Positions 6,939-15,287 of a stretch of 64,000 bases of DNA are shown here, one piece after another. The DNA is taken from contig NZ_JYLF01000002.1 in the NCBI RefSeq assembly GCF_001043055.1, forward strand, positions 558,001 through 622,000. The letters run 5' to 3'. This DNA comes from Pseudomonas weihenstephanensis. Lineage in GTDB: Bacteria > Pseudomonadota > Gammaproteobacteria > Pseudomonadales > Pseudomonadaceae. Below the pieces are notes generated by a model, which saw only the letters and a program-made list of their open reading frames with translations, made no database searches and was not told the origin of the DNA. The position numbers and the translations under genes were made by a program. Each line of letters opens with the position of its first letter. Positions within the stretch are counted from its first letter, which is position 1.

Positions 6939-9488
6939 TTAGAAGAACCGCGTTACGCTGATCTTGGCGTTACGCCCCTGACTGTAGGCGTTATCGCCAC
7001 TGAGCATCGGCTGGTAACTCTTGTTGAACAGGTTGTCCACGGTGAAGTTGACCTCAGTGCCTTTAAGGTACGGCTGCTGTGGTTTCCAGTTGGCGAACAG
7101 GCCCTGCACGTTATAGCCGTCGTTGGCGTATTGGTCGTAGTAGCGATCGCCCAAGGCACTGATCGCGGTGCCGTAGTACTTGTCGCTTGGCAAACGGTCG
7201 GTCTTGCGCACGAACTCGCCTTTCCAGCCGATGCGCGCATCCCATGCCGGTATTTTGGTGCCGAGTATGGCGACCCATTTCGGGGCGGGAATGTCCCGCG
7301 CCCAGACGTTCGGTCCCCACGGGTTGGTGTAGGCGCCTTCGTGCTTACCGGTCATCCATGCGTAAGACAGCGAGCCAAAGACGTAAGTGGACTCGTAGAA
7401 GCTTTCAATTTCAAAGCCCTTGATGGTCACACTGCCAATGTTGCGGTAGTTGGGTATATTGCCCGGCCCACAGTCTTTGGACATGCTGCCGGCGGCCGTT
7501 TGGGCTGCGCACCCTACGCCGGTGGCTTTGAAAATTTCATTGTCGACGGTGTTGCGAAACAGGGTGGTGCGGATCAGTGCGTGGTCGTTGTCGCCAAAGA
7601 TGTGATCAAAGTTGGTGATGTTGCCTGCACGCCAGCCCGTGATGACTTCGGGTTTCAAATTGAGGCTGGTCGCGGTGCGGCTACCCAGTCCTTGAAGCTC
7701 GTATTGTTCATCGATTACCGGTGCGCGCCAGGTTTTGCTGTAGTCGACAAACAAGGCGGTGTTCGGGTTTATTTTCCAGAAGCCCGACAGGCGAGGCGAC
7801 CAGCCAGTGTAGGTTTTGTCGCTGTAGTCGTGACCCAGTTCCGCGTGGTTATAGAACGGTGCGTCGTTTTGCTCGCCGCGGTTGCGCACATGGTCGTAGC
7901 GCACGGACGGTGTCAGGGTGAAATCACCGTACGTGATCGCGTCTTGCAGATAGAAGCTATTGGTATCGACCTTGCCCTTGGGCATGAAGCTGGGCTGATA
8001 GTGGCCGTAGTTGTATTTCTCTACCTCATAGGTTTTACCCGGCATCCACATGTCGACATCACGCTGGTGCTTGCGAATTTGCATGCCAGTGGTCACGGCG
8101 TGATCCAGCGGGCCGCTGGCAAACAGGCTGATGTTTTCGATCTGAAGCATGTCGTCGGTGTAGCCGGTGTCCATCTTGCGACCGCCGGTGGCGGGCTGGA
8201 AATAGGCTTGAGAGCCGCGCGTGTCCGTCTGCTCTGTGTTTGAGTGCGAGTACTTGACCTCAAGATTGACCAGCGGGTTTTCGATAGGCTGGTACTTGTA
8301 TTTGGCCGACCAGGTGGTGTCGATGGTCGAACGGTTGGACAAGTAACGTTTTGAGGCAACGTCGTACCCATATTTGTCGATGTTGGCCTGGCTCGGTGGC
8401 GCCGGGTAGCTGATGGCCGAGAAGGGCACCCACAGGTAATTGTTGGCGCGTGAATACGACATCCCGAGGCTGTGTTCCTCATTGAAATGCAGGTTCACTT
8501 TGAGCAATTGCGCGTCCAGGTCTTGTGCGGTGTTGGGCAAGCGCTTGGGGTTGACCGGGTAGGCGTGCTTGGGGTCTGGCATGTGGCCGGCCAGCTTCAT
8601 GTCATCGCCATCACGCTTGGTGTAATACACCAGCGCATCCGCGCGGCCATCATCGGTGCGGCCATACACGGCGCCACTGTAAACCTGTTGGTGGTCGTTG
8701 CTGCTGTAGCCGTATTTGAGCATGGCGCCGGTGTCTTTGCCCTCTTCGAGCAGGTCCGGTGCATCTTTGGTTTCCATGTGCACGGAACCGGCAAAACCAC
8801 CGTTGCCGGTGCGCATATCGTGCGGGCCTTTTTCGACGACCAGCCCCTTGATCAGTTCAGGCTCGATAAAGATGGTGCCTTGCATGTAGCGTTCGAAGCC
8901 GCTTTTGGTCGCGCCATCCACGGTCATTTGTACGTCTTCGGCTTCACCCATGCCCCAGATGTTGATGGTCTGACCGCCGGGCTTGAGCGAGCCGCCGAGG
9001 TTGATACCGGGCAAGGTCGCCAGCAGGCTGGGAATATTGTTGGCCTGATAGCGATTGATTTCAGCTTGGGTCAGGGTCGACTTTCCGACGTTGCTGGAGT
9101 CAATTTCATTGCCGGTGCCAATCACGCTCAGCGCACCCAGTTGCAGGCTGTTGCTGGTGGTGGTGCCTTCCTCTTTAGGGCGTACGACAAAGGTGCGGTC
9201 GACCTGGATCAGGCTGAAATCGGTGCCGCGCAACAATTGATTGATGGCGTCTTGTGCGCTGTAAGCACCACTGAGCGCCGGGGCTTTGATGTTGCGCAAC
9301 AGCTCTTCGTCAAACAGCAACTGGATCTTGGCTTGCTGGGCCACTGCACTCAACGAACTGGCCAGCGACTGAGCGGGCAATTGCAGTTGGATCGACTCGG
9401 CCTGCGCGTGCAGGCTAAAAGCCATGCATGCGGCGAGCAAAGTCGGGCGAGTGCACAAATGTGAGACGAAATGTGGTGCGCGAAACAT
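6939..9488 (-). CDS. hxuA: TonB-dependent heme receptor with signalling domain (HxuA-type)
   Basis: 849 aa from the ATG at 9488; an in-frame start 16 codons further upstream lacks the signal-peptide beginning. Order: signal peptide ending HAQA, a secretin/TonB N-terminal (STN) signalling domain (about residues 30-105: LQLPAQSLASSLSAVAQQ), a plug domain (IPSLLATLPGINLGG) and a 22-stranded barrel ending in Phe-Phe. TWRAP and NLKPE in the barrel correspond to the FRAP and NPNL region of heme receptors. The STN domain and the adjacent anti-sigma and ECF sigma genes show that it signals to the cell interior as well as importing ligand. Length and order match the Hxu heme system of P. aeruginosa (PA1300-1302, from memory). 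Heme as ligand is inferred. Confidence 0.85.
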   Translation of the reverse strand: MFRAPHFVSHLCTRPTLLAACMAFSLHAQAESIQLQLPAQSLASSLSAVAQQAKIQLLFDEELLRNIKAPALSGAYSAQDAINQLLRGTDFSLIQVDRTFVVRPKEEGTTTSNSLQLGALSVIGTGNEIDSSNVGKSTLTQAEINRYQANNIPSLLATLPGINLGGSLKPGGQTINIWGMGEAEDVQMTVDGATKSGFERYMQGTIFIEPELIKGLVVEKGPHDMRTGNGGFAGSVHMETKDAPDLLEEGKDTGAMLKYGYSSNDHQQVYSGAVYGRTDDGRADALVYYTKRDGDDMKLAGHMPDPKHAYPVNPKRLPNTAQDLDAQLLKVNLHFNEEHSLGMSYSRANNYLWVPFSAISYPAPPSQANIDKYGYDVASKRYLSNRSTIDTTWSAKYKYQPIENPLVNLEVKYSHSNTEQTDTRGSQAYFQPATGGRKMDTGYTDDMLQIENISLFASGPLDHAVTTGMQIRKHQRDVDMWMPGKTYEVEKYNYGHYQPSFMPKGKVDTNSFYLQDAITYGDFTLTPSVRYDHVRNRGEQNDAPFYNHAELGHDYSDKTYTGWSPRLSGFWKINPNTALFVDYSKTWRAPVIDEQYELQGLGSRTATSLNLKPEVITGWRAGNITNFDHIFGDNDHALIRTTLFRNTVDNEIFKATGVGCAAQTAAGSMSKDCGPGNIPNYRNIGSVTIKGFEIESFYESTYVFGSLSYAWMTGKHEGAYTNPWGPNVWARDIPAPKWVAILGTKIPAWDARIGWKGEFVRKTDRLPSDKYYGTAISALGDRYYDQYANDGYNVQGLFANWKPQQPYLKGTEVNFTVDNLFNKSYQPMLSGDNAYSQGRNAKISVTRFF

Positions 9489-9579
9489 GAAACCCCCCAG
9501 TGCGGCAACAAAGGCCAAAAAGACATGCGTTAGCAACGCAGACCCAAGGAAGACGCAGCACGATGAGAAAACCTCATAC

Positions 9580-9598
9580 GCGAATGAAAAATATTCGC
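9580..9598. promoter_or_regulatory. Palindrome upstream of the heme receptor, Fur-box-like
   Basis: GCGAAT-N7-ATTCGC, a perfect 6-base inverted repeat with an A/T core, lying between the anti-sigma gene and the receptor start about 90 bases away. Eleven of 19 positions agree with the Fur consensus by eye. It could be a Fur operator for the receptor or part of an ECF promoter region. Moderate match only. Confidence 0.4.
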
Positions 9599-9608
9599 AT
9601 ATGTTTTT

Positions 9609-10559
9609 TTAGCGGGGTTCGATGCGTATTTTTCCGTTGTCCAGGCGCACGGTTTTCACCGGTATCAAGGCAGGCAGGGCTTTGACCAATGCCAGCGGAT
9701 CGTTGACGTCGAGGTTGCCGGACACCTTGTAACGGGCGAGTGGGCCGCTGGCCAGTTCAATGACGCCGGGGCGGTAGAGGTCCAGTTCGTCGATCAGGCT
9801 GGCCAGTTCGCGTTTGCGAAAGGTCAGGTGGCCGCCGCGCCAGTCGGCAACCTCGCTTGAGGCGAGGGTTTGCTCGCTCAGCACGTGTCGGGCGTAGTCG
9901 TAACTGGCACGCTGGTCAGCGCTCAGCAAGGCCGAGTGTTTGGCGTCGGGCAAAAATGCCACCTGGCCGTGGGCGACGCTGACCACTAATTGCCGCGGGC
10001 TGCGGCGCACATCAAAGCCGGTGCCGACCACGCGTATCCGCGCATCGCCTGCGTGCACCACCAAGGGTTGGTCTTTATTGGCTGCCACCTCGATATAGAG
10101 CTGGCCGTGATCCAGAAAAATGTCGCGTTGATGCGCGCTGAAGTTGATGCGCAATTGTGTGTTGGCGTTGACGTACAAAGTGCTGCCATCAGGAAGTGTG
10201 AGGGTTCTGGCGCCCTTGGCCTGTGTGGCAATGTGTTGCTGGTGCAGTGCAACGGGGGTGCCGAGGTTTAATGCAAACACGGCGCACAACACGGCTGCCG
10301 CAGTGGCTAATGCCAGCACTGAGCGGCGCTTGACCGGTGGCTTTACGGGGAGTACACGCGGTTTATTCAGTTGCCTGAGTTCGCCCAAGTCACCCCACAG
10401 CGATTCAAATGCAGCATAGGCTTTGGCATGCGCGGGGGTGGCGTACCAGGCACTGAATTGAGCGCGGCTTTGACGATCGGGCTGATTGCGGTTGCGCGCA
10501 AACCAACGGGCGGCCTCAGCGTCAATGCTGTCTTCGGCGCTGGCGTGAAAAGAGGTCAT
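9609..10559 (-). CDS. hxuR: FecR-family anti-sigma factor (HxuR-type)
   Basis: 316 aa. The N-terminal cytoplasmic anti-sigma domain has the DUF4880 pattern (AARWFARNR...RAQFSAWYATPAHAKAYA, residues 15-55). A single TM helix (VLALATAAAVLCAVFAL, about residues 81-98) is followed by a periplasmic FecR domain (LTLPDGSTLYVNANTQLRI) and a C-terminal STN-like domain that contacts the receptor. It should hold the ECF sigma factor inactive until the ligand-loaded receptor signals. Its ATG overlaps the sigma gene stop (ATGA), so the two are translationally coupled. The receptor gene follows 120 bases downstream. Confidence 0.9.
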   Translation of the reverse strand: MTSFHASAEDSIDAEAARWFARNRNQPDRQSRAQFSAWYATPAHAKAYAAFESLWGDLGELRQLNKPRVLPVKPPVKRRSVLALATAAAVLCAVFALNLGTPVALHQQHIATQAKGARTLTLPDGSTLYVNANTQLRINFSAHQRDIFLDHGQLYIEVAANKDQPLVVHAGDARIRVVGTGFDVRRSPRQLVVSVAHGQVAFLPDAKHSALLSADQRASYDYARHVLSEQTLASSEVADWRGGHLTFRKRELASLIDELDLYRPGVIELASGPLARYKVSGNLDVNDPLALVKALPALIPVKTVRLDNGKIRIEPR

Positions 10560-11095
10560 TTTGGCTGCTCCTTGCCGCTGTCCCGATGTAAATGTTGCTT
10601 GCAGTGCAACAAGGCAAAGGCGATGTGCTTTTCCACCATGCTTACCGAAATTCCCATGCGTTGCGCGATCTGTGCCTGACTCAAACCTTCAAAGCGGTGC
10701 AGCATAAGGGCTTCGCGGCGTCTGGGCGAGAGTTCTGCAAGCACGGCCTTAAGCTGTTCCAGGCGTTGCAGGCGCTGTGCAGCCAGCATCGGGTCATCCC
10801 TCTCATCGCTTAAAGGCTCGGCGTCGTGCTCAGGCGGCTCGGCGTGAGCCGAGTGGCGCACCTGCTGACGACGCCAGTGATCGCGCAGCAGATTGCGCGC
10901 CATCTGGAACAAAAAAGCCCGTGGTTGCTCGACCTTGGCCCGGTCTTGATAGCCCAACCATTGGGTGAAAACGTCTTGCGTCATGTCAGCTGCATCGCTG
11001 GCGTTGTCGGTGCGTTTGCGCAGGAAATGCAGAATCTGCGTATAGAACTCGCGGAAGGATTCGGCCAACGCGGGGTCGGGTTTTAAGCCTGGCAT
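10556..11095 (-). CDS. hxuI: ECF sigma factor, FecI type (HxuI-type)
   Basis: 179 aa from the ATG at 11095, which has an AAGGA Shine-Dalgarno; the open frame extends to 11188 without one. The sigma region 2 core is DAADMTQDVFTQWL and PRAFLFQMARNLLRDHWRR. Region 4 has LSPRRREALMLHRFEGLSQ and AQIAQRMGISVSMVEKHI, the -35-recognising HTH. It is first in the sigma / anti-sigma / receptor operon. A Fur-box-like site lies 43 bases upstream, consistent with expression only under iron limitation, after which heme sensed by the receptor would release the sigma factor. Confidence 0.9.
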   Translation of the reverse strand: MPGLKPDPALAESFREFYTQILHFLRKRTDNASDAADMTQDVFTQWLGYQDRAKVEQPRAFLFQMARNLLRDHWRRQQVRHSAHAEPPEHDAEPLSDERDDPMLAAQRLQRLEQLKAVLAELSPRRREALMLHRFEGLSQAQIAQRMGISVSMVEKHIAFALLHCKQHLHRDSGKEQPK

Positions 11096-11137
11096 GAAAA
11101 TCCTTGGGGGCTCAGCGATGCAAAATAAGTTGCGAAT

Positions 11138-11159
11138 GGTATCGAGAATTATTGCTATT
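11138..11159 (-). promoter_or_regulatory. Putative Fur box upstream of the ECF sigma gene
   Basis: Read on the minus strand this 22-base stretch (AATAGCAATAATTCTCGATACC) agrees at about 14 of 22 positions with the pseudomonad Fur site pattern AATGATAATGATTCTCATTTGC. It lies 43-64 bases upstream of the sigma factor start, where a Fur operator would be expected for a heme/iron signalling operon. Judged by eye only. Confidence 0.5.
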
Positions 11160-11269
11160 TGTCTGCATGGAAATTGATCTTTCGTCATTTCATGCAGATA
11201 AATGGATAAAAGCTGGGCGCAGGCTTTACTCAGGCATGCAAAAAACCGTCAGCATTCAGGAGAAACGTC

Positions 11270-11602
11270 ATGTCGGGTGGGTACGAGTTGGGCAAAACCA
11301 GTAATGGGCAGTTCCGGTTTGTTTTGAAAGCGGCGAATAACGAGCCGATTTTGGTGAGCGAGCAGTACGCCACGCGTGAGGCGGCCAAAAACGGAATTGC
11401 TTCGGTACAGGTCAATAGCCCACTGGATGAGCGCTATGAGAGAAAAGTGGCCAAGGACGGTAAGCCGTACTTCAACCTCAAGGCGGCCAATCACCAGATT
11501 ATTGGCACCAGCGAGCAATACAGCACCGAGGCGGCACGTGAGAAGGGCATTGCCAGCGTTAAAAGCAATGGGCCGACGACGCTGATTAAAGAGCAGCCGT
11601 AA
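11270..11602 (+). CDS. yegP: YegP/DUF1508 family protein
   Basis: 110 aa made of two tandem DUF1508 units of about 50 residues: GQFRFVLKAANNEPILVSEQY...AAKNGIASV and GKPYFNLKAANHQIIGTSEQY...AREKGIASV. Each has the typical beta-hairpin followed by one helix. The length matches E. coli YegP (110 aa). Function is unknown in the family. A GGAG ribosome site precedes ATG 11270. It is convergent with the dapA-like gene, and a hairpin lies between them. Confidence 0.9.
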   Translation: MSGGYELGKTSNGQFRFVLKAANNEPILVSEQYATREAAKNGIASVQVNSPLDERYERKVAKDGKPYFNLKAANHQIIGTSEQYSTEAAREKGIASVKSNGPTTLIKEQP

Positions 11603-11653
11603 AGGCCTGTAGAGGCTCTGTTGCCAGAGTTGTCGCAACTGACGAGTAGCGCG

Positions 11654-11690
11654 AGGCTGTGTCCGATCGCTTGGCAATCGAACACAGCCT
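11654..11690. terminator. Inverted repeat between convergent genes, probable bidirectional terminator
   Basis: AGGCTGTGT-C-CGAT-C-GC pairs with GCAATCGAACACAGCCT: 15 of 17 positions complementary, loop TTG. It lies between the stops of the DUF1508 gene and the dapA-like gene. There is no strong T-tract, so a terminator is likely but not certain. Confidence 0.5.
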
Positions 11691-11705
11691 TCGGTCTCTA
11701 GAGGT

Positions 11706-12593
11706 TTATTTCAGTTGGGTGAGTAAGCCTTCCAAGTGTTTAACCCCCGCTTCACCCAGCGCGAATACGGGCAGGCGCGGGTTGCCCGCTTCCAGGCCGG
11801 TCAGGCGCAAACCGGCTTTGATGGTGGCGGGCAGGCCGCCTTTGAGGATGAATTCGAGCAGCGGCAGTTGGCGGTAAAACAGCGCCCGTGCGCTGTTCAA
11901 GTCGTTGGCCTGCACCGCTTGATACAGCGCCAGGTTCAGCGCCGGGATCAAGTTGGGCGCTGCGGTGCACCACCCTTTGGCGCCTGCCGCGAACGCTTCC
12001 AGGGCCAACGGGTTGCAGCCGTTGTAGAACGGCACCTGGCCCTCACCCAGTTGTTGCAGACGGTGCATACGCTGAATGTCGCCCGTACTCTCCTTGACCA
12101 TGGTGACGTTTTCGACGGCATTGAAAATCCGCAGGATCAACTCCACGGACATGTCAGTACCGCTGGTGGCCGGGTTGTTGTACAGCATGATCGGGGAACT
12201 GATGCTGTCGCCGATGGCCTGGTAGTGGGCGAGGATTTCTGCCTCGCTGAGTTTCCAGTAAGAGGCGGGCAACACCATGACCACGTCGGCGCCGTGCTGT
12301 TCGGCGAAACGGGCACGGCGTACGGCCTTGGCGGTGGTCAGGTCGGAGACGCTGACAATGGTCGGTACGCGTTTGGCAACGTGGGCAATGCTGAACGCGC
12401 TGACGTCATCCCATTCGGCGTCACTCAGGTAGGCGCCTTCGCCGGTGCTGCCCAGCGGCGCGATGGCGTGTACCCCGCTGTCAATCAGTCGGTCAATGGA
12501 GCGGCCAAGGGCGGGCAGGTCGAGGGTGTCGCCGTCTGCCGTGAACGGGGTGATGGTGTAGCCGATGATGCCGTGGAGGGTTGGAGTCGTCAT
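11706..12593 (-). CDS. Dihydrodipicolinate synthase / N-acetylneuraminate lyase family enzyme
   Basis: 295 aa, a full-length class I aldolase TIM barrel of the DapA/NanA family. Visible hallmarks: GSTGEGAYLS, the YNNPATSGTDMS segment with the catalytic Tyr, and VKESTGDIQRMH with the Schiff-base Lys. It is probably not the biosynthetic DapA. It is paired with a class II aldolase gene 31 bases upstream on the same strand and a divergent XRE-cupin regulator, a catabolic context. Likely it cleaves or condenses pyruvate with an aldehyde or keto acid; the substrate is not determinable from sequence. Confidence 0.85.
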   Translation of the reverse strand: MTTPTLHGIIGYTITPFTADGDTLDLPALGRSIDRLIDSGVHAIAPLGSTGEGAYLSDAEWDDVSAFSIAHVAKRVPTIVSVSDLTTAKAVRRARFAEQHGADVVMVLPASYWKLSEAEILAHYQAIGDSISSPIMLYNNPATSGTDMSVELILRIFNAVENVTMVKESTGDIQRMHRLQQLGEGQVPFYNGCNPLALEAFAAGAKGWCTAAPNLIPALNLALYQAVQANDLNSARALFYRQLPLLEFILKGGLPATIKAGLRLTGLEAGNPRLPVFALGEAGVKHLEGLLTQLK

Positions 12594-12624
12594 GGTCAGT
12601 GTCCTGTCAGGTAGGGGAGGCGGA

Positions 12625-13407
12625 TCAGTTCAGGCAGTCGGCATGACGACGCAGGTTTTGCCGAGCATAGTAATTGAAGGCAGCGGCGTGGCGTTTTGGA
12701 CGGCTGATCCAGTCATGGGCTTCGCGACCGAGTGCCGGTGTAATCGGCTTGATGGTGCCCGCCGCCATTGCCAGCAATTGCAGTTTGGCGGCGCGTTCGA
12801 TCAGTTGGGCAATCACGCAGGCTTCTTCAATGCTGGCGCCGGTCGACAATTGGCCGTGGTGCGAGAGCAAAATCGCGCGTTTATCGCCCAGCGCACCGGC
12901 GATCAGTTCGCCTTCTTCGTTCCCCACCGGCACGCCCGGCCAGCCCTCCAGAAAAGCGCAGTCTTCATACAGCGGGCACAGGTCCATGTGCGACACCTCA
13001 AGCGGCACTTCGAGCATCGACAGGGCGGCCACATGCGTGGGGTGGGTGTGAATGATGCAGTTCACGTCGGGACGGGCGCGGTACACCCAGCTGTGGAAAC
13101 GATTGGCCGGGTTGGGCATGCCGTGACCTTGGAGCACCTCCAGGTCTTCGTTGACCAGCAGCAGGTTGCCCGCAGTAATTTCATCAAACCCCAGGCCCAA
13201 TTGTTGGGTGTAGTAGGTGCCGGGTTGTGGCCCGCGGGCAGTAATTTGACCGGCCAGACCTGAGTCGTGGCCATTTTCGAACAGGATGCGGCAGGTGAGC
13301 GCCAGCTTTTGCCGGTCAGTCCACGTATTATCCGCCAGCGTATGTTGCATCTGCGCCAGCGCTTGCTTGACCAGTTGTTCTTTGGGAAGTGCTAATGTCT
13401 TGGCCAT
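12625..13407 (-). CDS. Class II aldolase/adducin family protein
   Basis: 260 aa. The class II aldolase fold is visible: GQITARGPQPG near the N-terminus, the metal-binding HTHPTHVAALSM motif (about residue 118) and LLSHHGQLS further on with a third histidine. Members are fuculose-, ribulose- or methylthioribulose-phosphate aldolases/epimerases or act on 3-oxo acids; FHSWVYRARPDV and the overall spacing fit the broad family but not one named enzyme. It is the first gene of a two-gene operon with the dapA-like gene and is divergent from an XRE-cupin regulator, which most likely controls both. Confidence 0.85.
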   Translation of the reverse strand: MAKTLALPKEQLVKQALAQMQHTLADNTWTDRQKLALTCRILFENGHDSGLAGQITARGPQPGTYYTQQLGLGFDEITAGNLLLVNEDLEVLQGHGMPNPANRFHSWVYRARPDVNCIIHTHPTHVAALSMLEVPLEVSHMDLCPLYEDCAFLEGWPGVPVGNEEGELIAGALGDKRAILLSHHGQLSTGASIEEACVIAQLIERAAKLQLLAMAAGTIKPITPALGREAHDWISRPKRHAAAFNYYARQNLRRHADCLN

Positions 13408-13477
13408 GTCGGTGTCCTCGGTGATTGCCGGATGGGCCTGCCCCTATGGCGTGAAAGGTGATGGGGGGCAGTGCGCT

Positions 13478-13513
13478 ATGACACTTAAAAGGCTATATGA
13501 CACAAAGTGTCAT
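13478..13513. promoter_or_regulatory. Operator candidate: ATGACAC half site plus perfect palindrome
   Basis: A perfect 7+3+7 palindrome ATGACAC-AAA-GTGTCAT occupies 13497-13513. A further half site ATGACACT at 13478-13485 lies in the same orientation 19 bases earlier, about two helical turns. Both sit in the 151-base divergent gap between the aldolase gene and the XRE-cupin regulator, as expected for the binding site of that regulator. Confidence 0.6.
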
Positions 13514-13558
13514 TGGCAAGTAAAACTCGCTACTCCTTTGATGGATTAATCGCTCTAC

Positions 13559-14101
13559 ATGTCTATCCGTTTGAAATTACTCAGAAAAAAACTTGGCGTG
13601 ACCCTTGAGACGCTGGCTGAAAAATCCGGTATGACCAAGAGTTATTTATCGAAAGTCGAGCGCGGTTTGAACACCCCGTCGATTGCCGCTGCGTTGAAAC
13701 TGGCCAAGGCACTCAACGTCAATGTTGAGGAGTTATTCGCCCAGGAGAATGCCGGGCTTGATGGCTACAGCCTGGTGCGCAGCGATCAGCACCGACTGCT
13801 GTCGAGCAATGAAAATTCGCCGGGGTATGCCGTGTTGGCGCATCAGGTCAGTGAACGTCATTTGCTGCCGTTCATGATGTACCCACCCGCCGAGTTCGCC
13901 GACCCCAGCTTCAAAGAGCACATGGGGGAAGAGTTTCTGTTCGTGCACGAGGGCGCGGTCGAAGTCGATTTCATGAATGAGCGGGTGATCTTGCAGCGTG
14001 GCGATGCGTTGCATTTCAATGCGCAGAAACCTCACCGCCTGCGCTCGGTCGGTGAGGTACAAGCGCAATTGCTGGTGGTGGTGCACAGCACCGAGCAATA
14101 G
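13559..14101 (+). CDS. XRE-family transcriptional regulator with C-terminal cupin domain
   Basis: 180 aa. N-terminal HTH_3 (LKLLRKKLGVTLETLAEKSGM and SYLSKVERGLNTPSI, residues 5-45), linker, then a C-terminal cupin (residues 105-178: EEFLFVHEGAVEVDF...LQRGDALHFNAQKPHRLRS) that probably binds a small effector. Regulators of this layout (PuuR/SutR-like) usually control neighbouring catabolic genes. The divergent aldolase and dapA-like genes are the natural targets, with the palindrome at 13497-13513 as the likely site. No good Shine-Dalgarno is visible before ATG 13559. Confidence 0.88.
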   Translation: MSIRLKLLRKKLGVTLETLAEKSGMTKSYLSKVERGLNTPSIAAALKLAKALNVNVEELFAQENAGLDGYSLVRSDQHRLLSSNENSPGYAVLAHQVSERHLLPFMMYPPAEFADPSFKEHMGEEFLFVHEGAVEVDFMNERVILQRGDALHFNAQKPHRLRSVGEVQAQLLVVVHSTEQ

Positions 14102-14114
14102 CGCGAGAGGCGGT

Positions 14115-15140
14115 TTACTCCTCGACCGGCACTCTGTGCCGGGTTGAACCAAGAGGGTGTGTTTTGGAGTTATAGAAGCGCAATGCCACCTTTTTCTCTG
14201 CAAATAGCTGCGTGTAGTGGTTTTTCTGGAAGCGGATAAAGGCTTCGCTGCGCGGGTAGATCGAGATGCACAGGGTTTTCAGAGGCGCCACACGCAGGGC
14301 GTCGATCAGGTGCTGATCTTGCTCGCCCAAGCTGTGGCCGAAGATGCACAACGTGTCTTTATGAGTCATCAGTTGCTCATGACAAAACGACAGGTAATCG
14401 CAATGGCGGATGGATTTACGCTTGTCGTCGCTGGTGCTTTCGCTGACAAACAATGGCACATCGTCCAGCGCGCTGATTGAGTGGTTGATCGCAAAGTTGC
14501 TGAGCAAGGTCGACTCGTTACCCGTGCATTTGCGCGCTTTGCCTTCCTGGTTTTTCACCAGGTGCAGCGCGCCGTGCAGGTACAGCACGCGCGTGGTTTT
14601 GCCTTTGCTCAGGCTGTCGCCCAGCTCAAACGTGGCGCCAGGGGTATTGAACAGGTCATTGAAGCGCTTGGGGGCCTGCATCAAGGCCCAGGGCGTGAGC
14701 AGGTCGTAATTGGCGCAATACACGGTGGCGTATTGCGCCAACGCTTCTTGCCAGCACGCCAAGGTGTGCGGCTGCATCAGGCGCCACGGGATGTGCACGT
14801 CCTGGGTGCTGTTGATCAGCGCTTCCTTGATTGCGTAATAGCGTTTGCGCGGTGATGCCGAGTTGATTGCCAGGGCTTTGTTGACCTTGCTCGCGGTTTT
14901 AAGCGCGCTGAGCACGTGTTCAAAGTTACGTGTGCCCAAGGCTTCAAACACGCTGAGTTCGGTCTGGCTGAGGGGTTTTTCGGCCACACTGCGGGTTTTT
15001 TCAAACAGCGAGTCGTAATAAAAGTCATGCCACACAGCCATGCTTGCGCCATTGCCCAGCAGCAAGCCGCTGCACGGGGTGCTGGTGCGTAAGGCGTTCC
15101 AGTCTTCTAGTTCGGCATCAAATTCCTGGAAGGGGGTCAT
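14115..15140 (-). CDS. DUF4917 family protein, SIR2-like fold
   Basis: 341 aa. Motifs of the SIR2/DUF4917 superfamily: LLLGNGASMAV near residue 26 (nucleotide-binding loop), VYCANYDLLTPWAL (N-Y-D), VLYLHGALHLV (conserved His) and IFGHSLGEQDQHLI. These correspond to the NAD-binding sites of SIR2-like NADases, some of which act in anti-phage defence, but DUF4917 is uncharacterised and a defence role is inference. It stands alone, convergent with the XRE-cupin gene and divergent from the Fe-alcohol dehydrogenase gene. Confidence 0.75.
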   Translation of the reverse strand: MTPFQEFDAELEDWNALRTSTPCSGLLLGNGASMAVWHDFYYDSLFEKTRSVAEKPLSQTELSVFEALGTRNFEHVLSALKTASKVNKALAINSASPRKRYYAIKEALINSTQDVHIPWRLMQPHTLACWQEALAQYATVYCANYDLLTPWALMQAPKRFNDLFNTPGATFELGDSLSKGKTTRVLYLHGALHLVKNQEGKARKCTGNESTLLSNFAINHSISALDDVPLFVSESTSDDKRKSIRHCDYLSFCHEQLMTHKDTLCIFGHSLGEQDQHLIDALRVAPLKTLCISIYPRSEAFIRFQKNHYTQLFAEKKVALRFYNSKTHPLGSTRHRVPVEE

Positions 15141-15287
15141 CGCAAATATCGTCTCAAGGCGTGGGCGGTGCAGGACTTTATCACGCCGCTGTGTTGAGCC
15201 AGATCAACATCCTTATTAACTGATGGGGTGAAGCTATGCTCATTGACTTCATCAGCGTCGCGGGTGCGCCCGCACAGAGGACTCGCC

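Noticed and set aside
6933..8243. 436-aa plus-strand ORF opposite the heme receptor
   Set aside because: Antisense shadow of hxuA; no recognisable domain.
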